A model generated the notes under the pieces. The model did not search any database, was not told the origin of the DNA, and was given only the letters and a program-made list of their open reading frames with translations. The translations under genes and the position numbers were made by a program. From positions 2,061,501 through 2,125,500 of the forward strand of contig NZ_AP014946.1 of assembly GCF_002355335.1 (NCBI RefSeq): a DNA stretch of 64,000 nt, given 5' to 3'. The DNA is from Variibacter gotjawalensis (GTDB taxonomy: Bacteria > Pseudomonadota > Alphaproteobacteria > Rhizobiales > Xanthobacteraceae). Positions 51,616-61,648 of the stretch are shown in pieces (position 1 is the first letter of the stretch; every line of letters begins with the position of its first letter).

Positions 51616-51676
51616 TCAAAAAGATGGATAGGCAGCTTGCAGCTCGATTGAGAGCAGCCTTCTACCGTGGAGATCG

Positions 51677-54010
51677 TCACAGCAGCTTGTCGAGCGTGAT
51701 CGGCAGATCGCGCACCCGATTTCCGGTCGCGTTGTAGACCGCGTTGGCGACGGCTGCGGCAGTTCCCGTGATGCCAATCTCGCCGACGCCGCGCGCGCCC
51801 ATCGGCGTATGCGGGTCTGCGATATCAGTCCAAATAACGTCGATCTCGGGCACGTCCATGTGCACCGGCACGTGATATTCCGCGAGGCTGGCATTGGCGA
51901 TGCGCCCGTTGCGCTCGTCGAACTGCGTCTCCTCCATCAAGGCAAGTCCCAGGCCCATGATGATGCCGCCGCGAAATTGGCTCGCGGCCGTCTTTGCATT
52001 GATGATGCGGCCGCAATCGAAGGAGCCGAGGAAGCGGCTGATGCGTATTTCGCCGGTGACCTGATTGACGCGCGCTTCGCAGAACATCGCGCCGTGGCTG
52101 TGCATCGACCAATGCATCAGTTCCATCGGCATCGGCGGGCTGGCCTCGACGCTGACGGTGTCACGCTTGGCGCGATCGAGGATGGACGTATAACTCTCGA
52201 ACCGAGCTTCCTCGTCGGCTTTGCAAATCCCGCCATCGCGGCTCGCGACATCGTCGGGCTTGAGACCGGCGAGAGGACTATCGTTGCCCGCAAGCCGCAG
52301 CAATTCTTTCACGAGCGCGCGGTGAGCGGCAATGACCGATGCGCCGATCGACGCTGTCTGTTGCGAGCCTCCGGCGAGCACGACGCCCGGAAGTGTGGAG
52401 TCGCCGTAGTTGAAGGTGATGGCGTCGAGCGGCAAACCAAGGCGTTCCGCGCAGACCTGTGTCTGTGCGGTCGCGGTGCCCATACCCATCTCGTGCGCCG
52501 CGATATCGATGGTCGCGTGGCCGTCTCGGCGCAGCGTAATCCGCGCGGCTCCGCCCGGCATCCGATAGTACGGATAGGTCGCCGTCGCGCAGCCGACGCC
52601 CACCAGCCATTCGCCGTCGGTGCGACTGCGCGGCGTGGCGTCGCGCTCGTGCCACTTGAAGCGCTCGGCGCCTTGCTTCCAAGCGACGTCTATGTGCCGG
52701 GCCGAGAACGGAAGGCCGGACGTCGGATCCGTCTCCGGTTCGTTCTTGAGACGAAACTCGATCGGATCCATCGACAGTTTTTCGGCGAGCTCGTCGATGG
52801 CGCATTCGAGCGCAAAGGTCCCGACCGACTCACCCGGCGCACGCATGAACGTGTTCGCCAAAGAGTCGAGGTCGACTGTGCGCACGTCGAGGAGGATCGA
52901 ACCCGCCGCGTAAGCGCTGCGCGTCGGCATGATGAACGGCTCGGGCATCGCGGCGCCCGGGCTCTTCGCCGTCACGCCCGTATGGATCAGCGCGCGGAGA
53001 TTTCCGTTGCGATCCGCCCCGAGGGCGACCCGCTGTTCGGTCTGTCCGCGACCGCCGACGACACGATAGACACCCTCGCGAGACAGCGTCAGCCGCACGG
53101 GCCTGCCGGCGAATTTCGCCGCTGCGGCAGCCAGCATCTGATGCTGCCACAAACATTTGCCGCCGAAGCCGCCGCCGACGAACGGCGATGTCACGATGAT
53201 CTGCTTTTCATCGATGCCGAACATCTGCGCGAGCGACCAGGCCGTATGGGCGACGAGCTGCGAGGCATCGTGGAGGCGGAGCGTATCGCCCTCCCAGGCC
53301 GCCGTAACGCCGTGCAGCTCGATCGCATTGTGATTGTGCCGCGGCGTCGTGAATGTCAGATCGACGCCGACAGGCGACTGCGCGAAGTCGGTGGCTGCGT
53401 CTCCGCTCTCGTTGTGCAGCGGCCCGCCCATGAATTGCCCCGGCGACGTACCGCGCGCAATCGCTTCGGCGAGCGAGGTGAGCGCTACGTCCTGCGCGTA
53501 GGTCGCATCGATCAGCGTGGCCGCGTGATCGGCCTGCTCCTGCGTTTCCGCCAAAACGACGGCGATCGGCTCACCGTTCCAGCGCACGGAGGCGTCCTGC
53601 ATCACCGGCGAGGGATCGCCGCCGGCAGCTTTGTCGGCGGTCAGGAAAACCGGAGGCGGGTTGAGCCGCGGTGCGTTCTCGTGCGTCATCACGGCGAAGA
53701 CGCCGTCGGCGGCTTCCGCCGCGCTGGTGTCGAGCTGCGTGATGGTTCCTTTCGCGACAGTTGCGTAGGCGAGGGCAGCGTAGAGCATGCCGTCGAAACG
53801 AAACTCGGCAGCGAACTTTGCTTGCCCGGCAACTTTCAGCGGACCATCGATGCGCGATAGCGGCTTTCCGATGTGGCCATGCTGGTGGCGGATGAGAGGA
53901 TCCGGCTCTCCGCCCGGTATCCAAGCGTCCGGTGCAATCGCGATGGCTTTCGCCATGGCGCCTTGCACGATGCCTTTCACGGCGCCTTTAGCATCCTCGA
54001 AAAAGCTCAT
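51677..54010 (-). CDS. Aldehyde oxidase/xanthine dehydrogenase family, molybdopterin-binding subunit
   Basis: A 777-residue large subunit. RHQHGHIGKPLSRIDGPLKV begins the domain. Mo-site loops SPFVGGGFGGKCLWQHQMLA and FMRAPGESVGTFALECAIDE are present, with the catalytic Glu in GARGVGEIGITGTAAAVANA. It pairs with the FAD and 2Fe-2S subunits encoded upstream (ATGA overlaps), like the periplasmic/cytoplasmic PaoABC (YagTSR) aldehyde oxidase. The likely role is oxidation of aldehydes to acids. There is an EcfG promoter before the operon, so it is probably stress-induced aldehyde detoxification. Confidence 0.92.
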   Translation of the reverse strand: MSFFEDAKGAVKGIVQGAMAKAIAIAPDAWIPGGEPDPLIRHQHGHIGKPLSRIDGPLKVAGQAKFAAEFRFDGMLYAALAYATVAKGTITQLDTSAAEAADGVFAVMTHENAPRLNPPPVFLTADKAAGGDPSPVMQDASVRWNGEPIAVVLAETQEQADHAATLIDATYAQDVALTSLAEAIARGTSPGQFMGGPLHNESGDAATDFAQSPVGVDLTFTTPRHNHNAIELHGVTAAWEGDTLRLHDASQLVAHTAWSLAQMFGIDEKQIIVTSPFVGGGFGGKCLWQHQMLAAAAAKFAGRPVRLTLSREGVYRVVGGRGQTEQRVALGADRNGNLRALIHTGVTAKSPGAAMPEPFIMPTRSAYAAGSILLDVRTVDLDSLANTFMRAPGESVGTFALECAIDELAEKLSMDPIEFRLKNEPETDPTSGLPFSARHIDVAWKQGAERFKWHERDATPRSRTDGEWLVGVGCATATYPYYRMPGGAARITLRRDGHATIDIAAHEMGMGTATAQTQVCAERLGLPLDAITFNYGDSTLPGVVLAGGSQQTASIGASVIAAHRALVKELLRLAGNDSPLAGLKPDDVASRDGGICKADEEARFESYTSILDRAKRDTVSVEASPPMPMELMHWSMHSHGAMFCEARVNQVTGEIRISRFLGSFDCGRIINAKTAASQFRGGIIMGLGLALMEETQFDERNGRIANASLAEYHVPVHMDVPEIDVIWTDIADPHTPMGARGVGEIGITGTAAAVANAVYNATGNRVRDLPITLDKLL

Positions 54011-55002
54011 CGGCCCGCTCCCGGCGTTGCGCTGAGACCCGCGAGGACGGCGACGATCGTCCGTCTTGCGAGCTCAACTTTGAACGCGTTGAGCGGAAGC
54101 GGCGCGGCTGACGCAAGCTCGGCATCAGCGGCGGCCGTGAATGCAGCTGCGTCTGCGGGCTTGCCGATCAACGCGGCTTCCGCCGCAACGGCGCGCCACG
54201 GTTTATGCGCAACGCCGCCGAGCGCCAGTCGCGCCTCCGCGACGATCCCGTCTTCGACTTTGAGAGCCGCCGCGACTGAAATTAGCGCGAAGGCATAGCT
54301 CGATCGATCGCGCACTTTGCGGTAGGTCGAGTTGCGCGCGACATCCGCCGGCGGCAGTTCGATCGCCGTGATCAGCTCTTTCTCTCCAAGCTGCGTCTCT
54401 CGTTCCGGATGCGCGCCCGGCAGCATGTGAAAGTCGCTCAGCGCAATGCGCCGCGCGCCTTCATCACTCTGGACATGGACGACCGCGTCGAGCGCCGCGA
54501 GGGCGACCGTCATGTCGGACGGATGCGTCGCGATGCACTGTTTCGAAGCGCCCAGAATGGCGTGGTAGCGATGAAAGCCGCCGATCGCATCGCAGCCTTG
54601 TCCAGGATTGCGCTTGTTGCACGCAGCTCCGTCAGCATCATAAAAGTATGTGCACCGTGTGCGCTGAAGCAGATTGCCGGCGACCGTCGCCATGTTGCGG
54701 ATTTGCGCGCTCGCGCCGGCGACGATGGCACGTGTCAACATGGGGTATCGTTCGCGCACGCGTCGGTCTGCCGCGAGCGCCGTATTCTTGACGGCTGCGC
54801 CGATCATGAGGCCGCCGTCGGCCGTGTCGGTCACCGTATCGCTCAGCCCCGTTACGTCGATCAATGCGGTAGGCCGCTCGATCGTCTCGCGCATGAGATC
54901 GATGAGGTTCGTGCCGCCGCCGAGAAACTTCGCGCCAGGCGTGCCGATGCGTTTCATCGCGTCGGCCGCATCGGCCGCGCGGCTATAGGTAAATGGCGTC
55001 AT
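54007..55002 (-). CDS. Aldehyde oxidase/xanthine dehydrogenase family, FAD-binding subunit
   Basis: A 331-residue FAD subunit. FAD loops AKFLGGGTNLIDLMRETIE and TVAGNLLQRTRCTYFY are visible. The cysteines in TRCTYFYDADGAACN, with QGC shortly after, resemble the extra 4Fe-4S cluster known in PaoB. GSE-type motifs follow (SDMTVALAALDAVVHVQ). ATG 55002 overlaps the 2Fe-2S gene stop, and its own stop overlaps the molybdenum-subunit start. It carries electrons from the molybdenum centre through FAD to the acceptor. Confidence 0.92.
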   Translation of the reverse strand: MTPFTYSRAADAADAMKRIGTPGAKFLGGGTNLIDLMRETIERPTALIDVTGLSDTVTDTADGGLMIGAAVKNTALAADRRVRERYPMLTRAIVAGASAQIRNMATVAGNLLQRTRCTYFYDADGAACNKRNPGQGCDAIGGFHRYHAILGASKQCIATHPSDMTVALAALDAVVHVQSDEGARRIALSDFHMLPGAHPERETQLGEKELITAIELPPADVARNSTYRKVRDRSSYAFALISVAAALKVEDGIVAEARLALGGVAHKPWRAVAAEAALIGKPADAAAFTAAADAELASAAPLPLNAFKVELARRTIVAVLAGLSATPGAGR

Positions 55003-55529
55003 GCCGCGGTCTCCACGGGCTCGTCTCTTTCGGCGTCCGCATACGTCGCGCTGATTGCCGCAACGATGCCGTTGTGCGCGCCGCAGCGGCAAAGGTTTCC
55101 GCTCATCCGCTCGCGAAGTTCGTCGTGTGTCAGCGTGTGTGCTTCGCTAAGAAGATCTTGCGTCACATGGCTCGGAACGCCGGCGCGCAACTCCTCGATC
55201 ATGCCGACCGCGGAGCAGATTTGTCCCGGCGTGCAATAACCGCATTGAAAGCCGTCGTGCTCGACGAAAGCCTGCTGTAATGGGTGTAGGTTGGTCGGGG
55301 TGCCGAGACCTTCGATGGTTGTGATATCGCGCCCCGCGCATTGAACCGCGAGCGAGAGGCACGCCAGAACCCGTCGGCCGTCGACCAGAACCGTGCAGGC
55401 GCCGCATGCGCCCTGGTTGCAACCCATTTTGGTGCCGGTGAGATGAAGGTGCTCGCGGAGGAAATCGAGAAGAGAAACGCGCGGATCGCGCGGGAGGTCG
55501 ACCGTTTTGCCGTTTACGACGATGGCCAT
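54999..55529 (-). CDS. Aldehyde oxidase/xanthine dehydrogenase family, 2Fe-2S subunit
   Basis: A 176-residue iron-sulphur subunit. The plant-type cluster is GCNQGACGACTVLVDGRRV (Cys ligands), plus a Cys in RVLACLSL. The second, helical cluster is QCGYCTPGQICS and NLCRCGAHNGIV. No Tat signal is seen, unlike E. coli PaoA, suggesting a cytoplasmic complex. It is first in the three-gene operon, with an exact EcfG promoter 54 bases upstream of ATG 55529. Confidence 0.93.
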   Translation of the reverse strand: MAIVVNGKTVDLPRDPRVSLLDFLREHLHLTGTKMGCNQGACGACTVLVDGRRVLACLSLAVQCAGRDITTIEGLGTPTNLHPLQQAFVEHDGFQCGYCTPGQICSAVGMIEELRAGVPSHVTQDLLSEAHTLTHDELRERMSGNLCRCGAHNGIVAAISATYADAERDEPVETAA

Positions 55530-55582
55530 GGGTCCTCGCTGCGGACAAAAATTGTGCAGGTGCTCAGTGGATGTGATGCGGC

Positions 55583-55607
55583 AACGCGATACGGTTAGAT
55601 CGGTTCC
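55583..55607 (-). promoter_or_regulatory. EcfG-type promoter of the aldehyde oxidase operon
   Basis: On the minus strand GGAAC (55607-55603), 16 bases, CGTT (55586-55583): an exact match, correctly placed before the 2Fe-2S subunit gene. Confidence 0.75.
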
Positions 55608-55761
55608 AAATTGGCGCGTGGGAGCTCCGAGACGGTCTCGAGATGCACCGATTCACGGATGCCAATGCGGCATCCCGCACACGCAAGTCGCAACATCCAT
55701 ATGCCCGCCGCGGGAGCGTTTGTCCCGTCAGCACAAACAGCGAGGTTTCTTCACCCGTCGA

Positions 55762-55786
55762 GGAACGAGTCGGCGAAGGCCGCATT
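55762..55786 (+). promoter_or_regulatory. EcfG-like promoter of the second microprotein gene
   Basis: GGAAC (55762-55766), 16 bases, CATT (55783-55786): one mismatch. It is 25 bases before the microprotein ATG, matching the layout at 30130-30181. Confidence 0.52.
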
Positions 55787-55811
55787 GCCTACGGAGCAAT
55801 GGAGACGAAAA

Positions 55812-55889
55812 ATGGGTAAGGGTCTTTTACTGTGGTTGATCGGCATCCCGCTTCCGATCGTTCTTCTCATCATGCTGTTCGCGCGCTAA
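55812..55889 (+). CDS. 25-residue hydrophobic microprotein (paralogue of 30181-30255)
   Basis: MGKGLLLWLIGIPLPIVLLI plus a short end with a C-terminal Arg. It starts at ATG 55812 behind ATGGAGA. It shares the first eight residues and the GIP-x-P kink with the copy at 30181, while the DNA differs at several silent positions, so purifying selection on the peptide is likely. It is probably a single-span inner-membrane peptide. The 65-residue gene starts 16 bases downstream. Confidence 0.75.
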   Translation: MGKGLLLWLIGIPLPIVLLIMLFAR

Positions 55890-55905
55890 GCGGAGCAGCA
55901 AGCCG

Positions 55906-56103
55906 ATGACGGTTGCGGTTTACAAAATTGCTGGTGACGGCGAGCGGTGGCACGTCGAAGTCGACAGCGTCGCCGAGGGTGATTGGGAAACGAAGGAGGC
56001 GGCTTACGAAGCTGCCGTCGCGGCGGGCTCGAACGCGATCAAGAAAGGCCTCGGCGTACGCATCGAAGTGCCTGAGCCGCACGGCGAAGCAAGCCTCGGC
56101 TGA
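55906..56103 (+). CDS. Small DUF2188-like protein
   Basis: A 65-residue protein (ATG 55906): VYKIAGDGERWHVEVDSVAE, then WETKEAAYEAAVAAGSNAIK, GLGVRIEVPE. A beta-hairpin followed by a helix and a strand resembles small DUF2188-type domains. It is co-directional with the microprotein (16-base gap), so it may share the EcfG-like promoter. A strong terminator follows. Confidence 0.72.
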   Translation: MTVAVYKIAGDGERWHVEVDSVAEGDWETKEAAYEAAVAAGSNAIKKGLGVRIEVPEPHGEASLG

Positions 56104-56117
56104 CATACGAACGTAAA

Positions 56118-56143
56118 AAAAGCCCCGCATAGCGGGGCTTTTT
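56118..56143. terminator. Strong terminator between convergent genes
   Basis: AAAGCCCCGC-atA-GCGGGGCTTTTT: a perfect GC stem with T run on the plus strand and A run on the other side, so it can work both ways for the 55906 gene and the DUF892 gene. Confidence 0.78.
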
Positions 56144-56153
56144 GTTCTGCGTG

Positions 56154-56660
56154 TTATGCGGCTTCCTGTTGCGCGTGATCATTGACTTCGGATTTTGCAA
56201 GCTTGGTCAGGGCCGCGTCGGTCGCTTCTTCTTCCTGCAAGGTCTGATCAAGCAGCGCAACGGCGGCGCTATAACCTAATTCTTCTGCCCAAGTCCGCAG
56301 CGTTCCGTAGCGCGAGATCTCGTAGTGTTCGACCGCCTGAGCGGCGGCGAGAAGACCGGCGTCGAGAGCCGGCGTACCTTTAAACTCGCTGATGATCTCT
56401 TTGCCTTCCTCGACGATGCCGTTGATGGCAGCGCATGTCTTGCCCTGCGGCTTCTTGCCGATCGACTTGAACACCTTTTCGAGGCGGGCGACTTGCCCGG
56501 ATGTCTCGCGTTCATGCTTCTTGAAAGCGGCCGCCAAGCTGCGCGAGTTCGCGGCCTTTGCCATCTTGGGCAACGTCTTCAAGATTTTCTTCTCGGCGTA
56601 GTAGATGTCCTTCAGCGTGTCGCCGAAAAGGTCTTCCAAGGTCTTTTGCTTTTTCGCCAT
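56154..56660 (-). CDS. DUF892 (YciE/YciF-like) ferritin-like protein
   Basis: A 168-residue four-helix protein: TLEDLFGDTLKDIYYAEKKI, KKHERETSGQVARLEKVFKS, AAAQAVEHYEISRYGTLRTW and LLDQTLQEEEATDAALTKLA. Glu/His positions (YAE, HE, EHYE, EEE) match a diiron-type site of the YciF family. It ends with an Ala-rich tail. GGAGG precedes ATG 56660. The protein is stress-linked in enterobacteria and rhizobia. Only a poor EcfG-like sequence (GGAAC-N16-GCTT) lies upstream. Confidence 0.9.
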   Translation of the reverse strand: MAKKQKTLEDLFGDTLKDIYYAEKKILKTLPKMAKAANSRSLAAAFKKHERETSGQVARLEKVFKSIGKKPQGKTCAAINGIVEEGKEIISEFKGTPALDAGLLAAAQAVEHYEISRYGTLRTWAEELGYSAAVALLDQTLQEEEATDAALTKLAKSEVNDHAQQEAA

Positions 56661-56824
56661 CGTGTCTGCCTCCAGAGTTAACGCGACGGCAAGCTGTGGC
56701 GGACAGAAACGTTCCATCAGGAGTCGAGGCCGGCGGCTAAGCGCTCGTGCACAGGACACCACAAATGTTTCCGTCGATACGCTGGCGTACTGAAGAGGAT
56801 CCGACAACGGTTCTTCAGTGTCGC

Positions 56825-56861
56825 AAAAAAAACGAGCCGCCGCGGATCACCGCAGCGGCTC
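56825..56861 (-). terminator. Rho-independent terminator of the PRC-barrel gene
   Basis: GAGCCGC ... GCGGCTC hairpin (56834-56861); on the minus strand it is followed by eight T (56832-56825). It lies 13 bases after the PRC-barrel stop. Confidence 0.72.
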
Positions 56862-56874
56862 ATCGGCTTTAGCC

Positions 56875-57336
56875 TTAATCGTATTTGAATTCAGGCATCG
56901 CCTTCACGGTGTCGTTGGTCGCGCCCGCCATGATCGCATGGTTCGGGTACCATTTCGCATCGACTGCGCGCGTTGCCGGCGCGGCCGTCGTGGAGGACGA
57001 GCCAGTCGTCTGCGTCGTCGTGCGCGCTTCGTTCACGAACTTCAGCTTATCGAGCGAGACCTTGATGTCGCGCTGGCCCATGCCAAGAAATCCGCCGACG
57101 CCGATCACGACGCCCGTGACCTTGCCGGCCGGATCGATAAGAACTTCCGACACGTCGCCGAGCTTTTCGTTCTGCTCATTGTAGACATCGAGGCCCATCA
57201 GCTTCGATGTGCGCCACTGGCTCGAAGCCGCCGTGGTAGTGGTCGTTGTCGTGGTTTGAGGAGCAGCCGTCTGCGCCATCAGTGTCGTCGGCAGTACGAG
57301 GGCCGCAATGGCCACAGTTGCAAGCATTATCCGCAT
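56875..57336 (-). CDS. Exported PRC-barrel protein
   Basis: A 153-residue protein with a signal peptide (IMLATVAIAALVLPTTLMAQ). A low-complexity Thr run (QTTTTTTTTAASS) links to a PRC-barrel domain: SKLMGLDVYNEQNEKLGDVS, VLIDPAGKVTGVVIGVGGFL, and GMGQRDIKVSLDKLKFV. Start ATG 57336 is chosen for GGGAGA just upstream. PRC-barrel proteins of this type are common in the alphaproteobacterial envelope and may bind other proteins or surfaces. A one-mismatch EcfG-like promoter precedes it. Confidence 0.85.
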   Translation of the reverse strand: MRIMLATVAIAALVLPTTLMAQTAAPQTTTTTTTTAASSQWRTSKLMGLDVYNEQNEKLGDVSEVLIDPAGKVTGVVIGVGGFLGMGQRDIKVSLDKLKFVNEARTTTQTTGSSSTTAAPATRAVDAKWYPNHAIMAGATNDTVKAMPEFKYD

Positions 57337-57372
57337 CTTGATCTCCCGGTTGATCGTCGTTGATGCCAAGCG

Positions 57373-57397
57373 AACCATTGCGGCGAAGCATAGTTCC
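57373..57397 (-). promoter_or_regulatory. EcfG-like promoter of the PRC-barrel gene
   Basis: On the minus strand GGAAC (57397-57393), 16 bases, GGTT (57376-57373): one mismatch, 36 bases before the start. Confidence 0.5.
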
Positions 57398-57453
57398 GCA
57401 TTGCAACCAACAATCACGCGGGATCGCGAAAACCGGCGCCGGCGTTGCGGCGG

Positions 57454-57792
57454 CTAACGCGGCCGGCGGTCAGGGCTCTCGGAATCCGCATCGCCGCGCG
57501 GCACGCTTTTAGGAGCGGGCAGAAGGTCGTTCATTCGCAGCACTTCAACGAGCGCAATCGTCGCGTTGACGGCGTTGTTGTGATTCGGCGCCTCCGCGGC
57601 GAGCGCCATCAATGATGCCAGCCGCTGGACATCCGTAGCGGACAGCCGCGGCTGCGGAATGTTGTTGGCGACATGCGCGGCGGCTTCGCCGATGTAACTC
57701 AGCTGACGCACGAGGCCGTCGCGGTCTCGCGCGGCGATTCGTGTGCTCAAGCGCTGACGGCTTTGTAGCAGGTGATGGAAGAGAGTCTGCAT
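57454..57792 (-). CDS. Hypothetical helical protein
   Basis: A 112-residue protein: LLQSRQRLSTRIAARDRDGL, RQLSYIGEAAAHVANNIPQP, ATDVQRLASLMALAAEAPNH, then NAVNATIALVEVLRMNDLLP. Four amphipathic helices, no signal. The C-terminus is Pro/Arg-rich. Divergent from glgX across about 230 bases, where the exact EcfG promoter points toward glgX. Family not recognised. Confidence 0.62.
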   Translation of the reverse strand: MQTLFHHLLQSRQRLSTRIAARDRDGLVRQLSYIGEAAAHVANNIPQPRLSATDVQRLASLMALAAEAPNHNNAVNATIALVEVLRMNDLLPAPKSVPRGDADSESPDRRPR

Positions 57793-57907
57793 GCCGCGTC
57801 CTTAGAATAATCGGCAAGCGCCGTCTGAGCGTTTGCGTACAGACTGTGCGGCATGCTGACACGTTTGGGCCGCTGAAGAGCGTTGCCGGCCGACACTGCG
57901 GTAACGC

Positions 57908-57933
57908 GGAACACAAATCGGTCGCGCCGCGTT
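57908..57933 (+). promoter_or_regulatory. EcfG-type promoter of glgX
   Basis: GGAAC (57908-57912), 17 bases, CGTT (57930-57933): an exact match, 89 bases upstream of the glgX start. Confidence 0.73.
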
Positions 57934-58022
57934 GCGGCACCGCACAGTGGTCTGGTCCTGCCGGGATGCCGATCCGCAGCGGGACACCTGCTGGCCTCAC
58001 AACGCTCATAGCGGAGAACGGA

Positions 58023-60269
<2,247 letters not shown>

Positions 60270-60290
60270 GGTTGCTCGCTCTCAAAAGAA

Positions 60291-60322
60291 AAACCGCCCC
60301 GGCCGGATGGCCGAGGCGGTTT
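60291..60322. terminator. Bidirectional terminator
   Basis: AAACCGCC-c-CGGCC ... GGCCG-a-GGCGGTTT, flanked by A-rich and T-containing sides. It separates convergent glgX and the outer-membrane protein gene. Confidence 0.7.
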
Positions 60323-60342
60323 AGCGTCAAACATTCAAGCGC

Positions 60343-61164
60343 TTAGTAAGACGCGACGATCGGCACACCGCCGAAGCGATAGTTGATGCCGGCGCGCACA
60401 AGATGTCCGGAATTGTCGAAGCGGCTGTTGTAGCCGGTCGGAGCGCCAAGGCTGCCGGGAACCAAGGCGACATTGATGTTGTCGCGGCCGAGATCGTAAT
60501 ACAGATACTCGAGTTTGACGCTCCAGTTGCCAGCGAGCGCATGCTCGGCACCGCCGCCGATCGCATAGCCGGTGCGGATGCGATCGCGCCCGCCTTGGAA
60601 CTGGACGACTGCGCCGTTGGCGCCCGTGAAGGTGGCGCTGTTGTTGACGCCGCCATACGCGAAACCGCCGGTCACGTAGAGCAGGGTGCGATCCCACGAA
60701 TAACCGAGACGTCCGCGCACTGTGCCGAGATATTCCAGCTCTTGCCGAAACGTGTTCTGCAGGTTCGGCGCAAAGCCCGGGGCAAGCCCGGTCGTCACGA
60801 TCGTGCGGGTTTCACTGAGGTCCGTGTAGGCGATGTCGGCCTCGATGCCATAGACCCAATTGCCGGCCTGCATATTGTAGCCCATCTGCGCACCGCCGGT
60901 GAAACCGGAAGGCCGCATGCCGACATTCGCGGGACGTGCGCCGCCGGCGACGTTGGCGATATTCGCCGTCGATTGTCCAGTGGTGCGGACGTCTTCGTGG
61001 CTCCACGCGTAACCGGCGTTGCCGCCGATGTAGAAGCCGTTCCACGAGAAGTAGACCGGCATGACCATCGGCGCCTTGTAGACAGGGCGGCCGAGGTCGG
61101 CAGCAAGAGCGGGCGCGGCGGCACACAATGCGACGATTGATGCAGCGGTCAGTGTTTTGAACAT
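60343..61164 (-). CDS. Outer-membrane beta-barrel protein (Omp25/31-like porin family)
   Basis: A 273-residue protein with a signal peptide (FKTLTAASIVALCAAAPALA, cleavage after ALA). It then starts AADLGRPVYKAP..YFSWNGFYIGGNAGYAW, typical of rhizobial/Brucella Omp25-type eight-strand barrels. GRLGYSWDRTLLYVTGGFAY and SVKLEYLYYDLGRDNI are barrel strands. It ends with the aromatic-rich YRFGGVPIVASY. GGAGA precedes ATG 61164. It probably stabilises the outer membrane; a porin role is uncertain. Confidence 0.9.
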   Translation of the reverse strand: MFKTLTAASIVALCAAAPALAADLGRPVYKAPMVMPVYFSWNGFYIGGNAGYAWSHEDVRTTGQSTANIANVAGGARPANVGMRPSGFTGGAQMGYNMQAGNWVYGIEADIAYTDLSETRTIVTTGLAPGFAPNLQNTFRQELEYLGTVRGRLGYSWDRTLLYVTGGFAYGGVNNSATFTGANGAVVQFQGGRDRIRTGYAIGGGAEHALAGNWSVKLEYLYYDLGRDNINVALVPGSLGAPTGYNSRFDNSGHLVRAGINYRFGGVPIVASY

Positions 61165-61648
61165 TTGAGAATCTCCAAGCCCAGCGTTTCCCCACTGGCA
61201 ACACAAGAACACACGAACAGCGGAAACCTATGTGCCGGAGAAAGCACAGCGGGCGTCATTCGATTCTGCGATCGCGGAAATAAGGTACTCAGATGAAAGT
61301 GGGCGAGCGCCACCGCGCGTACTGCGACAAAATAACTTTCGAGCGTTCGCATCGCGTGTCGCGCATCGCGTGTCACGGCGATTCATAAACGAAGCAGAAC
61401 TGCGATCGCATCGTGTGCGTCACTGCTTCACGCACATCGCGACGATCCGGCTTCCACCTGCAGTTCTCGCCAATCACGCAGGTGACGTCGCACTCACCCG
61501 GCAAGCTTGCCCTTCGTGCAACGTTCGCTCCGCACCGAACGCACGCACACGGCTGGCCAAAAACAAAATTGCTGCACTGCAGCAACTCTTCTATCCTGAG
61601 CCAGTTGTAGTGGGCGTCGGCTCATCCGAGCGGCGGTGGAGGCCAACG
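61165..61648. other. Divergent intergenic region
   Basis: About 480 bases between the outer-membrane protein gene and the esterase gene. GCATCGCGTGTC occurs twice in tandem near 61350-61377. The upstream part of the esterase frame is open but not protein-like. No exact stress promoter was seen. It presumably holds promoters for both genes. Confidence 0.45.

Noticed and set aside
51809-53860. Long plus-strand frame (683 codons) inside the molybdenum-subunit gene
   Set aside because: It is the antisense shadow of a clear xanthine-dehydrogenase-family gene; its translation is Arg/His-rich with no domain and no start signal.
56691-56715. GGAAC-N16-GCTT upstream of the DUF892 gene as an EcfG promoter
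   Set aside because: Two of four -10 bases differ, so it is not counted, although DUF892 genes are often stress-induced.
57741-58022. Extended N-terminus of GlgX
   Set aside because: The frame is open, but it covers an exact promoter element and is not GlgX-like; ATG 58023 has a ribosome-binding site.
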